DNA of 45,689 nucleotides from Candidatus Bipolaricaulota bacterium (GTDB lineage: Bacteria > Bipolaricaulota > Bipolaricaulia > Bipolaricaulales > Bipolaricaulaceae): NCBI GenBank assembly GCA_014360985.1, contig JACIWK010000014.1, positions 1 to 45,689 on the forward strand. The letters run 5' to 3'. Shown in pieces: positions 31,325 through 39,347 of this stretch. Below the pieces are notes generated by a model, which saw nothing but the letters and a program-made list of their open reading frames with translations, did not search any database and was not told where the DNA came from. The position numbers and the translations under genes were made by a program. Position 1 is the stretch's first letter. Each line of letters starts with the position of its first letter.

Positions 31325-33639
31325 AGACGCGGCACCGTGGCGCGGTGGGACAGAGCGTGACGAAGGTCGATGGCCCGTCCCTCGTCGCGGGGAAGCCCGT
31401 GTTCACCCTCGACCACGACGTTCCCGGAGCGCTGGTGGGGAAGATCCTCCCCTCCCCTCACGCCCACGCCGCGATCGTCTCGATCGACACCGCCGAGGCC
31501 GAGGCCGTTCCCGGGGTCCGAGCGATCCTCCACCACGGGAACGTCCCCCGCGTCCCCTACACCACCGCCGGCCAGGGGTGGCCCGAGCCGTCCCCCTACG
31601 ACACGGTCCTGTTCGACCGCAAAGTGAGGTTCGTCGGCGACCGGGTGGCGGCGGTGGCCGCGGAGACCGAAGAAGCCGCCGAAGAGGCGCTGAGGAAGAT
31701 CCGCGTGGAGTACAAGGTTCTTCCCGCCGTTCTCTCCCCCGAGGAGGCCCTCGCCGACGGCGCTCCGGTGATCCATGATGAGCCTGACGCTGAGGGGATC
31801 TACGACGCCAAGCACAACATCGTTGCCGCAGTCGACATCCCCGTGGGCGACGTTGCGAGCGCTCTGGCCGAGGCTCACGTCACGGCCGAAGCCACGTGCG
31901 AGATCCCGTACTCCCAGCACGCGGCGATCGAGCCCCACGGCGTGATCGCCTACTTCGACGAGGCGGGCCGGCTCGTGCTCCGCACCTCGACCCAGGTCCC
32001 GTTCCACGTGCGCCGGATCGTGGCCCGCGTGGTGGGTCTAGATCCAGCACGCATTCGCGTGATCAAGCCACGCATCGGAGGGGGCTTCGGCTCCAAGCAG
32101 GAGATCCTCCTCGAGCCCGTGGCGGCGCTCCTCGCCCTGCGCACCGGGCGGCCGGTGCGGATGGCCTACTCGCGGGAGGAGGTGTTCATCGCCTCTCGGA
32201 CGCGGCACCCGATGAGGGTCGCAGTGAAGCTGGGGGCGGGCAAGGACGGTGTGCTTCAGGCCATCGACATGGAGGTCCTCTCGAACACCGGGGCCTACGG
32301 AGCCCACGCCCTGACCGTGCTGTCCAACGTGGGTTCGAAGACCCTGCCCCTCTACAACAAGGCGCCGCACCTTCGGTTCCGCGGGAAGGCGGTGTACACG
32401 AACCTCCCCGTCGCCGGGGCGTACCGCGGGTACGGCGCGACCCAGGGGTACTTCGCCCTCGAGGTGGCGATGGACCGGCTTGCCGAGGCCTTGGGCATGG
32501 ATCCGATTGAGCTTCGCAAGCGGAACCACATCCGGGTCGGCGAGACGTCCCCCATCTTCGAGAAGATCGGCGAGGGACGGGAGGGCACTGCCCAGGTTGT
32601 CCGGTCCTGCGCCCTCGCTGACTGCCTGCGGATCGGGGCCGAGCGCATCGGGTGGAAGGAGAACCGGGGCCGCCGCCGCGAGGACGGGCCCTGGGTTCAC
32701 GGCCTAGGGATGGCGTGCGCGATGCAGGGCTCAGGGATCACGGGCGTCGACATGGCCGCAGCGACCCTCGTCATGCAGGACGACGGGAGCTTCCGCCTCC
32801 TCGTCGGGGCAACGGACCTCGGGACGGGATCGGACACGATCCTTGCCCAGATCGCCGCGCAGGAGCTCGGGGTCCCGGTGGACCGCGTGCTCGTCTACTC
32901 CTCGGACACGGACTTCACCCCGTTCGACACGGGCGCCTACGCGTCGAGCACCACCTACGTGTCCGGCAACGCTGTCCTCCGGGCAGCGCAGAGCGTGCAC
33001 CGCCAGATCCTCGACGTGGCCGCGGCGGCCCTCGGCGAGAGGCCAGAGGTCCTCGAGCTGGCGGAGGGAGCGGTGGCAAGCCGGAAGACGGGCCGCCGGC
33101 TCACCCTGGGTGAGATCGGCCACCGGGCGACCTACGTTGTGGATCAGCGCCAGATCGCGGCCACCGCATCGTTCACCTGCCCGGAGTCGCCTCCCCCGTT
33201 CGCAGCCTTCTTCTGCGAGGTCGCCGTGGATCGCGAGACGGGCGTCGTGAGGGTGGAGCGGTTCGTGGTCGCCGCGGACTGCGGGGTGGCGATCCACCCC
33301 AAGGCGGCCGAGGGCCAGCTCGAGGGGGCGATCCTCCAGGGGATCGGCCATGCCCTGTGCGAGGAGATGCTGTTCGCCCCGAGCGGGCGCTGCGTGAACG
33401 CCGGGTTCTTCGACTACAAGCTTCCGTCGTCCCTAGACACGCCCCGGATCGAGGCGATCCTCGTCCCAAGCGAGGAACCGACGGGTCCGTGGGGGGCGAA
33501 GTCGATCTCCGAGATCGGGATCAACGGTCCGCTTCCTGCGATCTCGAACGCCATCTACGACGCGGTGGGGGTCCGTCTTACCCGAGCTCCGTTCACCCCG
33601 GAGCGGGTCCTCCTCGCCCTGCGCGCTGCAGGAAAGTGA
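31315..33639 (+). CDS. Molybdenum-binding catalytic subunit of xanthine dehydrogenase-type enzyme
   Basis: A 774-residue catalytic subunit that binds the molybdopterin cytosine dinucleotide cofactor and hydroxylates purine-like rings. The N-terminal hammerhead domain has KILPSPHAHAAIVSIDT and VRFVGDRVAAVAAET. The cofactor-binding part has IGGGFGSKQEILLEP, GAYRGYGATQGYFALE and LLVGATDLGTGSDTILAQI. The C-terminal active-site region is GPWGAKSISEIGINGPLPAISNAI, where the usual GVGE is changed to SISE but the glutamate is kept. GTG 31315 follows AGGAGGGAAA. The exact substrate (hypoxanthine, xanthine, nicotinate, or other aromatic) is not provable; the purine neighbours favour xanthine dehydrogenase. 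No in-frame TGA suggests selenocysteine. Confidence 0.92.
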   Translation: MAVETRHRGAVGQSVTKVDGPSLVAGKPVFTLDHDVPGALVGKILPSPHAHAAIVSIDTAEAEAVPGVRAILHHGNVPRVPYTTAGQGWPEPSPYDTVLFDRKVRFVGDRVAAVAAETEEAAEEALRKIRVEYKVLPAVLSPEEALADGAPVIHDEPDAEGIYDAKHNIVAAVDIPVGDVASALAEAHVTAEATCEIPYSQHAAIEPHGVIAYFDEAGRLVLRTSTQVPFHVRRIVARVVGLDPARIRVIKPRIGGGFGSKQEILLEPVAALLALRTGRPVRMAYSREEVFIASRTRHPMRVAVKLGAGKDGVLQAIDMEVLSNTGAYGAHALTVLSNVGSKTLPLYNKAPHLRFRGKAVYTNLPVAGAYRGYGATQGYFALEVAMDRLAEALGMDPIELRKRNHIRVGETSPIFEKIGEGREGTAQVVRSCALADCLRIGAERIGWKENRGRRREDGPWVHGLGMACAMQGSGITGVDMAAATLVMQDDGSFRLLVGATDLGTGSDTILAQIAAQELGVPVDRVLVYSSDTDFTPFDTGAYASSTTYVSGNAVLRAAQSVHRQILDVAAAALGERPEVLELAEGAVASRKTGRRLTLGEIGHRATYVVDQRQIAATASFTCPESPPPFAAFFCEVAVDRETGVVRVERFVVAADCGVAIHPKAAEGQLEGAILQGIGHALCEEMLFAPSGRCVNAGFFDYKLPSSLDTPRIEAILVPSEEPTGPWGAKSISEIGINGPLPAISNAIYDAVGVRLTRAPFTPERVLLALRAAGK

Positions 33640-33940
33640 GCTTGCGCTCGCGACCGGCAGAGGTCCGGCCCCCTCTCCCCTGATCTCGCGCAGGCCCGTT
33701 ACCGCGTGAGCTTCGTCGCCGCCGTGTCCGGCCACGCGCCGTGGGACACGCCCCCCACGCGGGGAAGCCCACCGCGTACGTCCTCGCTCGGGGCGGGCGA
33801 GTTCCTGGTTCCCGTTCCTTCGCGGGCAGCCCCTGCAGTGTGAGTCCTTTCGTGACGAGAGCTTCCCTTTATCCTGGACTTGATTTTGGCTTCGTGCCGG
33901 CGATGGGCATCCGTACTTGGTAGGGTGGGAGGGCGAGCCG
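33640..33940. other. Intergenic region between converging genes
   Basis: About 300 bp with no protein gene I can support. It holds a 7-bp stem (CGTGTCC 33723-33729 with GGACACG 33744-33750) and a neighbouring CCCC-ACGC-GGGG hairpin, which could slow transcription arriving from either side. No clear U-tract and no known RNA family. Confidence 0.5.
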
Positions 33941-35143
33941 CTACCGTCGCAGGTACGCCCGGCGGCGGGCGAACCGAGCTGCCCCAGCCCCCGTGGCCTG
34001 CGCCTCACCAGCCCTCACCGGTCCGCCATAGTCGAATCCCGGAAGTCTACGCGACTCGATCGGCTTGCCCACCGCCTTCTCCACCCAGCTCCGCAGGAGA
34101 CGGTCCGAGGGGGCGGACAGGCTGAACGCCTGCCCGCTCTTCGAGATCCGCCCCGTGCGCCCCACGCGGTGGGTGTAGGCATCGACGCTGTCCGGCATGT
34201 CGAAGTTGATAACGTGGGTGATGTCCTCGACGTCGATCCCCCGCGCCGCGACGTCCGTGGCGACGAGCACCGCGTACTTCCCTGAGCGGAACCCGTCGAG
34301 CGCCTCCTGCCGGTCCCGCTGGGACATGTCGCCCTCGATCGCCGCGGCGGCGAACCCCGCCCGGCTGAGGAACGAGGCCAGGCTCTGCGTCCGGCTCCTG
34401 GTGCGCGTGAACACGAGCACCCGCCCCGTGGCCGGCCCCTGGAGGAGGGCGACGAGGAGGTCGCGCTTGCGCCCTTCGGTGATCGGGTAGAACGCGTGGG
34501 ACACCGTCTTCGCCGGTGCGGCAGCGTCCACCTCGACCGTGGCCGGATCGCGGAGGATGCTCCCCGCCAACCGCCGGATCTCGGGGGGCATCGTCGCCGA
34601 GAAGAACAGGGTCTGGCGGTTCTGGGGGAGGAGCCCCAGGATGCGCCGGATGTCGGGGAGGAACCCCATATCGCACATTCGGTCCGCCTCGTCGAGGACG
34701 AGGACCTCCACGCGCGACAGATCGATCGCCCGGTCCCCGTGGAGGTCGAGGAGCCGTCCCGGGCAGGCGATGACCACTTCCGCCCCGCGGCGGAGCGCCG
34801 CGGCTTGGGGCCGCTTCTTCACGCCACCGTAGGCGGCGATGCTGCGGATGCCGAGTTCCTTTCCGAGCGCGCCCACCACCTGATGGATCTGCTCGGCGAG
34901 CTCGCGCGTCGGGGCGAGGATGAGGGCCCGCACGTGACCCCTCTCCCCTTCGGCGAGGCGCTGGAGGATGGGGAGCACGAACGCGGCGGTCTTCCCGGTG
35001 CCGGTCTGGGCAACGCCGATCAGGTCGCGGCCTTCGAGCACAACAGGGATTGCCTTCTCTTGGATCGGGGTGGGGTGAACGTAGCCGACTGCCTGGATCC
35101 CGGACTCGATCCGGGGGTGAAACGAGAACTCCTGGAACTTCAC
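33941..35143 (-). CDS. DEAD-box RNA helicase
   Basis: A 400-residue ATP-dependent RNA helicase that unwinds short RNA duplexes in ribosome assembly or mRNA decay. Motifs in order: Q-motif PTPIQEKAIP, Walker A AQTGTGKT (residues 45-52), PTRELAEQ, VLDEADRM, FFSATM, VLVFTRT, ATDVAARGIDV and HRVGRTGR. After the two RecA-like domains there is only a short arginine-rich tail. GTG 35143 is preferred: it has AAGGAGG 7 nt before it, and the longer frame to 35179 adds residues not seen in the family. The ~110-nt leader contains a short CCCCC/GGGGG hairpin (35208-35219), and TATACT on the minus strand (35253-35258) is a possible -10. Helicases of this type are often induced by cold. Confidence 0.95.
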   Translation of the reverse strand: MKFQEFSFHPRIESGIQAVGYVHPTPIQEKAIPVVLEGRDLIGVAQTGTGKTAAFVLPILQRLAEGERGHVRALILAPTRELAEQIHQVVGALGKELGIRSIAAYGGVKKRPQAAALRRGAEVVIACPGRLLDLHGDRAIDLSRVEVLVLDEADRMCDMGFLPDIRRILGLLPQNRQTLFFSATMPPEIRRLAGSILRDPATVEVDAAAPAKTVSHAFYPITEGRKRDLLVALLQGPATGRVLVFTRTRSRTQSLASFLSRAGFAAAAIEGDMSQRDRQEALDGFRSGKYAVLVATDVAARGIDVEDITHVINFDMPDSVDAYTHRVGRTGRISKSGQAFSLSAPSDRLLRSWVEKAVGKPIESRRLPGFDYGGPVRAGEAQATGAGAARFARRRAYLRR

Positions 35144-35393
35144 TGAAAGCCTCCTTGGCCTTCGTGAGCCAAGTCGCACTCTCAGCTCAGCGTCGTTGTT
35201 GGCACCCCCGCGATTGGGGGATGCGATGCGTTGTTAGGTCTTCTAGAAGGGCAGTATACGCGAGGGTTCCCTCCCCGGCCAGGCGGTGTTCACGGAGGTC
35301 GGACGGAATCCCCCGCACCGAACGCTGGACGAGACAGGCAACCTGCTCTCCAGCGCGGGAGAGCGCGTGGGTGGCGGCGGAGAAGTCCGGGTT

Positions 35394-35828
35394 CTACTCC
35401 CCCCGGGCCGGCTCGACAGGGAAGCCTTCGCGGACGGCGGCCCGGCGGAGGCGCTTGTCGAGGCACACGAACGGGAGTGAGCGAGGGTGGCCTTCGCTTG
35501 CCACCCGTGCCGCGGCCAACTGAAGGGCGTCCGCGGCCTGCAGGTCGTGCGTGCGCAGGAGCCGGATTGCCGTCTCCCGCACCGTGTCCGTTGGCTGCAC
35601 TTCGTGCCAACTCGCCCGCAGCACCGCCAGCCGCTCCATAGCGGTGCTGACGCCATCGGGATCCAGGTTCCCCTTCCGCTCCAACCGGCAGAGGGCAGAG
35701 GCGCACTCGACCTCGCTTCCCCACCACACGAGGAGGGAACGATCGCCGGAGAGGAGCTTGCTCAGCGCCTTCGTGCTCTCCTCCCGAACGAGGAGCGGGA
35801 GGAGAGCTGAGCTGTCCCAGTACTTCAA
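35394..35828 (-). CDS. PIN-domain toxin (VapC-like ribonuclease)
   Basis: A 144-residue PIN-domain protein, the toxin of a type II toxin-antitoxin pair. PIN toxins cut RNA with four acidic residues around a magnesium ion. D5 (MKYWDSSALLPLL), an acidic residue near 39-41 (SEVECASALCRL), D95 or D100 (THDLQAADALQLA) and D124 (VCLDKRL) fit the pattern. It starts at an ATGA overlap with the antitoxin, so it is translated after it. The RNA target is not known. Confidence 0.9.
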   Translation of the reverse strand: MKYWDSSALLPLLVREESTKALSKLLSGDRSLLVWWGSEVECASALCRLERKGNLDPDGVSTAMERLAVLRASWHEVQPTDTVRETAIRLLRTHDLQAADALQLAAARVASEGHPRSLPFVCLDKRLRRAAVREGFPVEPARGE

Positions 35829-36115
35829 CGCCCCTCCTCGCGCTCCCGCACCAGGGCCTCCACCGCGCTGGCCTCGGGCTCGGGAAGCTCGCCCCGGAGA
35901 AAGCCCGCGGGCAGGGGAGCGAGCTGCCGCCGGATCACCCCATCTCGCTCCAGGCGCTCCAGCGCACCGTCCGACTCCCCCTCGACCGGCACCACCGGAA
36001 CGAGCCGGGCCACCGGCCGGCCGCGATCCGTGATCAGCACGGACTCACCGCGGCGCACGCGGTCGAGGAGCTCACTCAGCCGCGCCTTGGCTACCGAAAC
36101 GGATGCCCGCAGCAT
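35825..36115 (-). CDS. Phd/YefM-type antitoxin
   Basis: A 96-residue antitoxin of the Phd/YefM family: SVSVAKARLSELLDRVRRGESVLITDRGRPVARLVPV is the typical N-terminal DNA-binding part, and the C-terminal half, rich in glutamate and arginine, would bind and block the toxin. Its start codon lies inside a perfect inverted repeat (36112-36136) that also contains its -10 box, which makes direct self-repression by the antitoxin or the complex likely. It is the first gene of the pair. Confidence 0.9.
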   Translation of the reverse strand: MLRASVSVAKARLSELLDRVRRGESVLITDRGRPVARLVPVVPVEGESDGALERLERDGVIRRQLAPLPAGFLRGELPEPEASAVEALVREREEGR

Positions 36116-36136
36116 GTGACCATTATAGTCACATGC
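36112..36136 (-). promoter_or_regulatory. Self-overlapping promoter and operator of the toxin-antitoxin operon
   Basis: A perfect 9-bp inverted repeat (GCATGTGAC ... GTCACATGC) with a 7-nt centre holds the -10 box TATAAT (36122-36127, minus strand). The ATG of the antitoxin is in the near arm, 7 nt after the -10, so the transcript would be leaderless. A dimer of the antitoxin bound here would cover both the -10 and the start site. No good -35 is seen. Confidence 0.7.
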
Positions 36137-36172
36137 TTGGCCAGGGCGAGGGCCCGCCGCGGGAGGGTGGGT

Positions 36173-36625
36173 CTACGGGGACGGCGCGCAGGCCTCAGCG
36201 GCGAGGCGGGCGAGGCGGTCGGCGCGCTCGTTCTCCGCGTGTCCGGCGTGTCCGGCGAGCCAGTGGAAGCGAACCCTGTGGAGCCCGACCAGCTCGTCGA
36301 GTTCCCGCCACAGGTCCTCGTTGGCCACGGGGAGGAGGCGCTTCCCCTCCTGACGCTTCCAGCCGTTCGCCTTCCAACGGGGGAGCCATTCCGTGATCCC
36401 GCGCTTGAGGTAGGCAGAGTCGGTGAACAGGTCCACCTCCGCCGGCTCGCGCAGCGCCCGGAGGGCCTCGATCGCCGCCCGGAGCTCCATCCGGTTGTTC
36501 GTCGTCCTCCGCTCGCCACCGGAGATCTCCTTGCGGTGAGGGCCGGATAAGAGCACCGCCCCCCACCCGCCGGGCCCGGGGTTCCCGATGCACGCACCGT
36601 CCGTGTAGACCCGCACCTTCTTCAC
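36173..36625 (-). CDS. rnhA: Ribonuclease HI
   Basis: RNase HI cuts RNA in RNA-DNA hybrids, removing primers and R-loops. The 150-residue product has the catalytic acids in the usual places: D in [21 protein letters not shown] in [16 protein letters not shown] in [14 protein letters not shown] and D in [16 protein letters not shown] 36625 ([10 protein letters not shown]) is preferred to the longer frame from 36676 because the family begins just before the first strand. There is no ribosome site, but TATACC lies 8 nt before the GTG on the minus strand, so this too may be leaderless. It faces away from the TetR gene. Confidence 0.95.
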   Translation of the reverse strand: MKKVRVYTDGACIGNPGPGGWGAVLLSGPHRKEISGGERRTTNNRMELRAAIEALRALREPAEVDLFTDSAYLKRGITEWLPRWKANGWKRQEGKRLLPVANEDLWRELDELVGLHRVRFHWLAGHAGHAENERADRLARLAAEACAPSP

Positions 36626-36690
36626 AGGGCAGAGGTATAGCCGGTGGCGCGTCCGCTGTCGAGGCTCTGGGCGCATGGCGGGACCCCTGT

Positions 36691-36728
36691 TATAATGGAG
36701 CTGTGACCAAACTGGCGTTGAGAGTCAA
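36691..36728 (+). promoter_or_regulatory. Promoter and candidate operator of the tetR-exporter operon
   Basis: A consensus -10 box TATAAT (36691-36696) with no clear -35. Between it and the ATG at 36741 is the inverted repeat TTGA-GAG-TCAA (36718-36728), with a further TCAA near 36733, a reasonable site for the TetR protein to repress its own operon. Confidence 0.5.
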
Positions 36729-36740
36729 AGGGTCAATCAT

Positions 36741-37364
36741 ATGCCCCGGGCGCTGACTCAGGCGGAGCGGGAAGCGATCCGAGCTCGACTGCTCCGAGCC
36801 GGGCGGGAGCTCTTCGCCCGCTACGGGCTCAGGAAGACCACGGTGGAAGAACTGGCCCATGCGGCAGGCATCGCCAAAGGTACGTTCTACCTCTTCTTCG
36901 CGTCCAAGGAGGCCCTCTACGCCGAGCTCCTCCTTCAGGAGCTTCCGGACTTGGTCCAGCGCCTCCTGGAGCGGTCGTTCCATGCCATCGACGACACCAA
37001 CGAAGCCCTGGTGCGGTTCCAGAGAGAGCTCGTGGCCTTGATCGAGGAGGATGGCCTAGTAAGGGCGGTGGCTATGGATCCTCAGGAGTTCACCTCCCTC
37101 CTCGCGGGCCACCTCGATGTCCACGAGGTCCAGGCCATGGCGATGAACGCCCTGGCCCCCCTGTTCGCGCAGATCCAGGAAGCGCAGCGGCGGAAGGAGA
37201 TCGTGGACGGGGACGTGCTGGAGATCCTTGGCGTGTTAGGCATGATCAAAGCGCTCCCGTTCAGCAAGAAGCGGATTGACCCCCAGCTCTATCCCAGACT
37301 TGTCACCCGGATGAGCCAAGTGATTGCTGACGGGCTCACCTGCCCGGCGAGGAGGAAAGGATGA
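36741..37364 (+). CDS. TetR/AcrR-family transcriptional regulator
   Basis: A 207-residue regulator. The N-terminal helix-turn-helix is typical: RARLLRAGRELFARYGLRKTTVEELAHAAGIAKGTFYLFFASKEALYAELL (about residues 15-65, given in outline). The C-terminal half is a variable ligand-binding helical domain. As the first gene of the operon it probably represses itself and the exporter genes until a ligand binds. Its stop overlaps the first permease start (ATGA), so the regulator is bound tightly to the exporter genes. The ligand is not known. Confidence 0.92.
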   Translation: MPRALTQAEREAIRARLLRAGRELFARYGLRKTTVEELAHAAGIAKGTFYLFFASKEALYAELLLQELPDLVQRLLERSFHAIDDTNEALVRFQRELVALIEEDGLVRAVAMDPQEFTSLLAGHLDVHEVQAMAMNALAPLFAQIQEAQRRKEIVDGDVLEILGVLGMIKALPFSKKRIDPQLYPRLVTRMSQVIADGLTCPARRKG

Positions 37365-38581
37365 ACGCAGCCTTCCGCATTGCATGGCGGAACCTGCGGC
37401 GGCACCCCCAGCGGACGGTCCTCATGACAGCGATCGTCGCGTTCGGGAGCCTTGTGATCCTCGTCCTGTTCGGGATCGTCGATGGCTTCGTTGGCTCGAT
37501 GACCGCCGCCCGGGTCGCGGAGGACCAGGGGAGCTTCCAGATACGGACAATCGCGTACGGCGCCGATCCCGGCCTGGAGAACGCCCTCTCCCCCGAGCAG
37601 GTCTCGCGGGCGGAGGCAGCCCTCGAGGGGATGCGGCTCGCGGGGATCGCGCCGCGCCTCGAAGTCGGGGCGATGCTGCGCAGCGCCTACGGGACGGACG
37701 GAGTGGCCCTGCGGGGGATCGATCCCCTCGCTGAGCGGTCGGTGACGCGGCTTCCGGAGATGGTCGTCGCTGGACGGTATCTGACGGGAAGCGGGGAGAT
37801 CCTCCTCTCCGCCGCGCTCGCGGCGGAGCTCGATGTGCGCGTCGGGGAACGGGTCGTCGTCGTGGTGAGCGGGAGCGCGGGGATGAGGTCGCGGGCGTTC
37901 GTGGCCGTCGGCCTGTTCTCCCCGACGGTGGTGGAGATGGAGCGGGTGGCAACCGCTTCGATCAAAGATGTGCGGGAGCTGACGGGGACTCGGGGGGCGA
38001 CGGCGCTCGCGGTGGGGCTCCCCCACGGGGCGTCGCCCGAGCGGGCGGTCGCGGAGGCACGACGCCGCCTCGCTGCTCACCTCGATCTCGTGGTCGCCGA
38101 CTACTTCACCCTCAACCCCCTGGCCCGGGTGATGATCTCCGGCTCGACGATCAAACTGATCCCGTTCGTGATCATGATCAGCCTTCTTGCCGGGTTCGGC
38201 GTGGCCAACACCACGTTCTACTCCGTGATCGAGCGGACGCGGGAGTTCGGGATGATGACCGCGGTCGGGATGAGCCGGAAGATGCTCGCTGGGATCGTCC
38301 TCCTCGAGTCCACGTTCGTCGGGGTGATGGGGTTCGCGATCGGCGGGGGAATCGGATACGGGGGGCTCCTGTACCTTGGGAAGAACGGCCTCGACTTCTC
38401 GTCGTTCGTGCGCGATGTGAGCGGAGCATTGGGGATGCCGACGGTGATCTACGCCGCCGCCTCGGGGTGGTACTGGATGGCGGCGTTCAGCGTGGTCGTG
38501 TTCACGGCGCTCGTCGCCGCGTGGTACCCCGCGCGGCGGGCGCACCGGCTGGAGCCGGTGACCGCGATCCGCGAGGGATAA
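37361..38581 (+). CDS. ABC transporter permease, MacB/LolE-like (FtsX domain)
   Basis: A 406-residue permease with the FtsX/MacB layout: an N-terminal membrane segment (RIAWRNLRRHPQRTVLMTAIVAFGSLVIL), a large periplasmic MacB_PCD domain (residues ~45-260) and three C-terminal membrane segments with the signature FYSVIERTREFGMMTAVGMSRK (about residues 286-307) and a final WYPARRAHRLEPVTAIREG. Such proteins do not let solute through a channel but transmit force to periplasmic partners (lipoprotein release, peptide or drug export). The second permease, a LolA-like carrier and an ATPase follow, so a heterodimeric transporter is likely. Confidence 0.92.
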   Translation: MNAAFRIAWRNLRRHPQRTVLMTAIVAFGSLVILVLFGIVDGFVGSMTAARVAEDQGSFQIRTIAYGADPGLENALSPEQVSRAEAALEGMRLAGIAPRLEVGAMLRSAYGTDGVALRGIDPLAERSVTRLPEMVVAGRYLTGSGEILLSAALAAELDVRVGERVVVVVSGSAGMRSRAFVAVGLFSPTVVEMERVATASIKDVRELTGTRGATALAVGLPHGASPERAVAEARRRLAAHLDLVVADYFTLNPLARVMISGSTIKLIPFVIMISLLAGFGVANTTFYSVIERTREFGMMTAVGMSRKMLAGIVLLESTFVGVMGFAIGGGIGYGGLLYLGKNGLDFSSFVRDVSGALGMPTVIYAAASGWYWMAAFSVVVFTALVAAWYPARRAHRLEPVTAIREG

Positions 38582-38591
38582 GGAGAAGGCG

Positions 38592-39347
38592 ATGGGCCGA
38601 GTGCGAGCGTTCCTTGGGATGCTCCTCATCGCGGCGGGCACGGGCTGGGTATCCGCCGCGGACGAACCCCTCGATGCCGCCACGATCCTGGAACGGGTGC
38701 GCGCGAGCTGGCGAGGCGGGAGCTTCCACGCCCGGGTCGAGCTCGAGATCACGGTCTCGGGAACGCCCAGCCACTACCTCATGGAGGTGTGGACGCTCGG
38801 CGAGGACCGGGCCCTCGTCCGCATCCTCGAGCCGGAAGCCGATGCGGGATCGGGCTACCTGCAACTCGGAGATGACCTGTGGTACTACAGCCCAGCGGTG
38901 GGGATCGCCATCGCACTCCCCGCGATGGGGCTTGCGCAGGCGCTGTTCGGGGCGGGGCCCTCGCTGGGGGACCTCGCCCAGGGCCCGTTCTCCCGCGACC
39001 ACGACGTCCAGGCGGAAGCGATCACCGACCCGAACGGCGAGCTTGCTGGGTACGTGCTCACCCTCATCCCGGGGCCGGAGGCGCCGGTCGTGTACGGAAA
39101 GCTCGAGGTCACAGTGACGGCGGACTACGTTCTCTCCAAGATCGTGTACTACGACCAACGGGGCGCCGTGCTCCGCACCGCGACGTTTGAGGAGACGGTC
39201 CGCGTCGGGGAAATCCTCTTCCCCACGAAAGTCGCCGTGGTGGAGGCGAACGGTGATCGGGCCGTCCAACGGATCCTCGATCCGGAGTTCGACATCGCGC
39301 TCGACCCGTCTTTCTTCACGGTGGAGCGGCTGGAGGCGGGCGAGTGA
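38592..39347 (+). CDS. LolA-like outer-membrane lipoprotein-sorting protein
   Basis: A 251-residue secreted protein with an N-terminal Sec signal (FLGMLLIAAGTGWVSAA). The mature part has the unclosed-beta-barrel LolA/LolB-type fold pattern: DAATILERVRASWRGGSFHARVELEI at the start, then alternating beta strands such as ALVRILEPEADAGSGYLQLGDDLWYYSPAVG and GEILFPTKVAVVEANGDRAVQRI. Proteins of this COG (outer membrane lipoprotein-sorting protein) are common beside MacB/LolE-like permeases. It lies between the two permease genes, and its stop overlaps the next start (GTGA). It probably carries a lipid-like or lipoprotein cargo through the periplasm; direct equivalence with LolA is not proven. Confidence 0.85.
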   Translation: MGRVRAFLGMLLIAAGTGWVSAADEPLDAATILERVRASWRGGSFHARVELEITVSGTPSHYLMEVWTLGEDRALVRILEPEADAGSGYLQLGDDLWYYSPAVGIAIALPAMGLAQALFGAGPSLGDLAQGPFSRDHDVQAEAITDPNGELAGYVLTLIPGPEAPVVYGKLEVTVTADYVLSKIVYYDQRGAVLRTATFEETVRVGEILFPTKVAVVEANGDRAVQRILDPEFDIALDPSFFTVERLEAGE

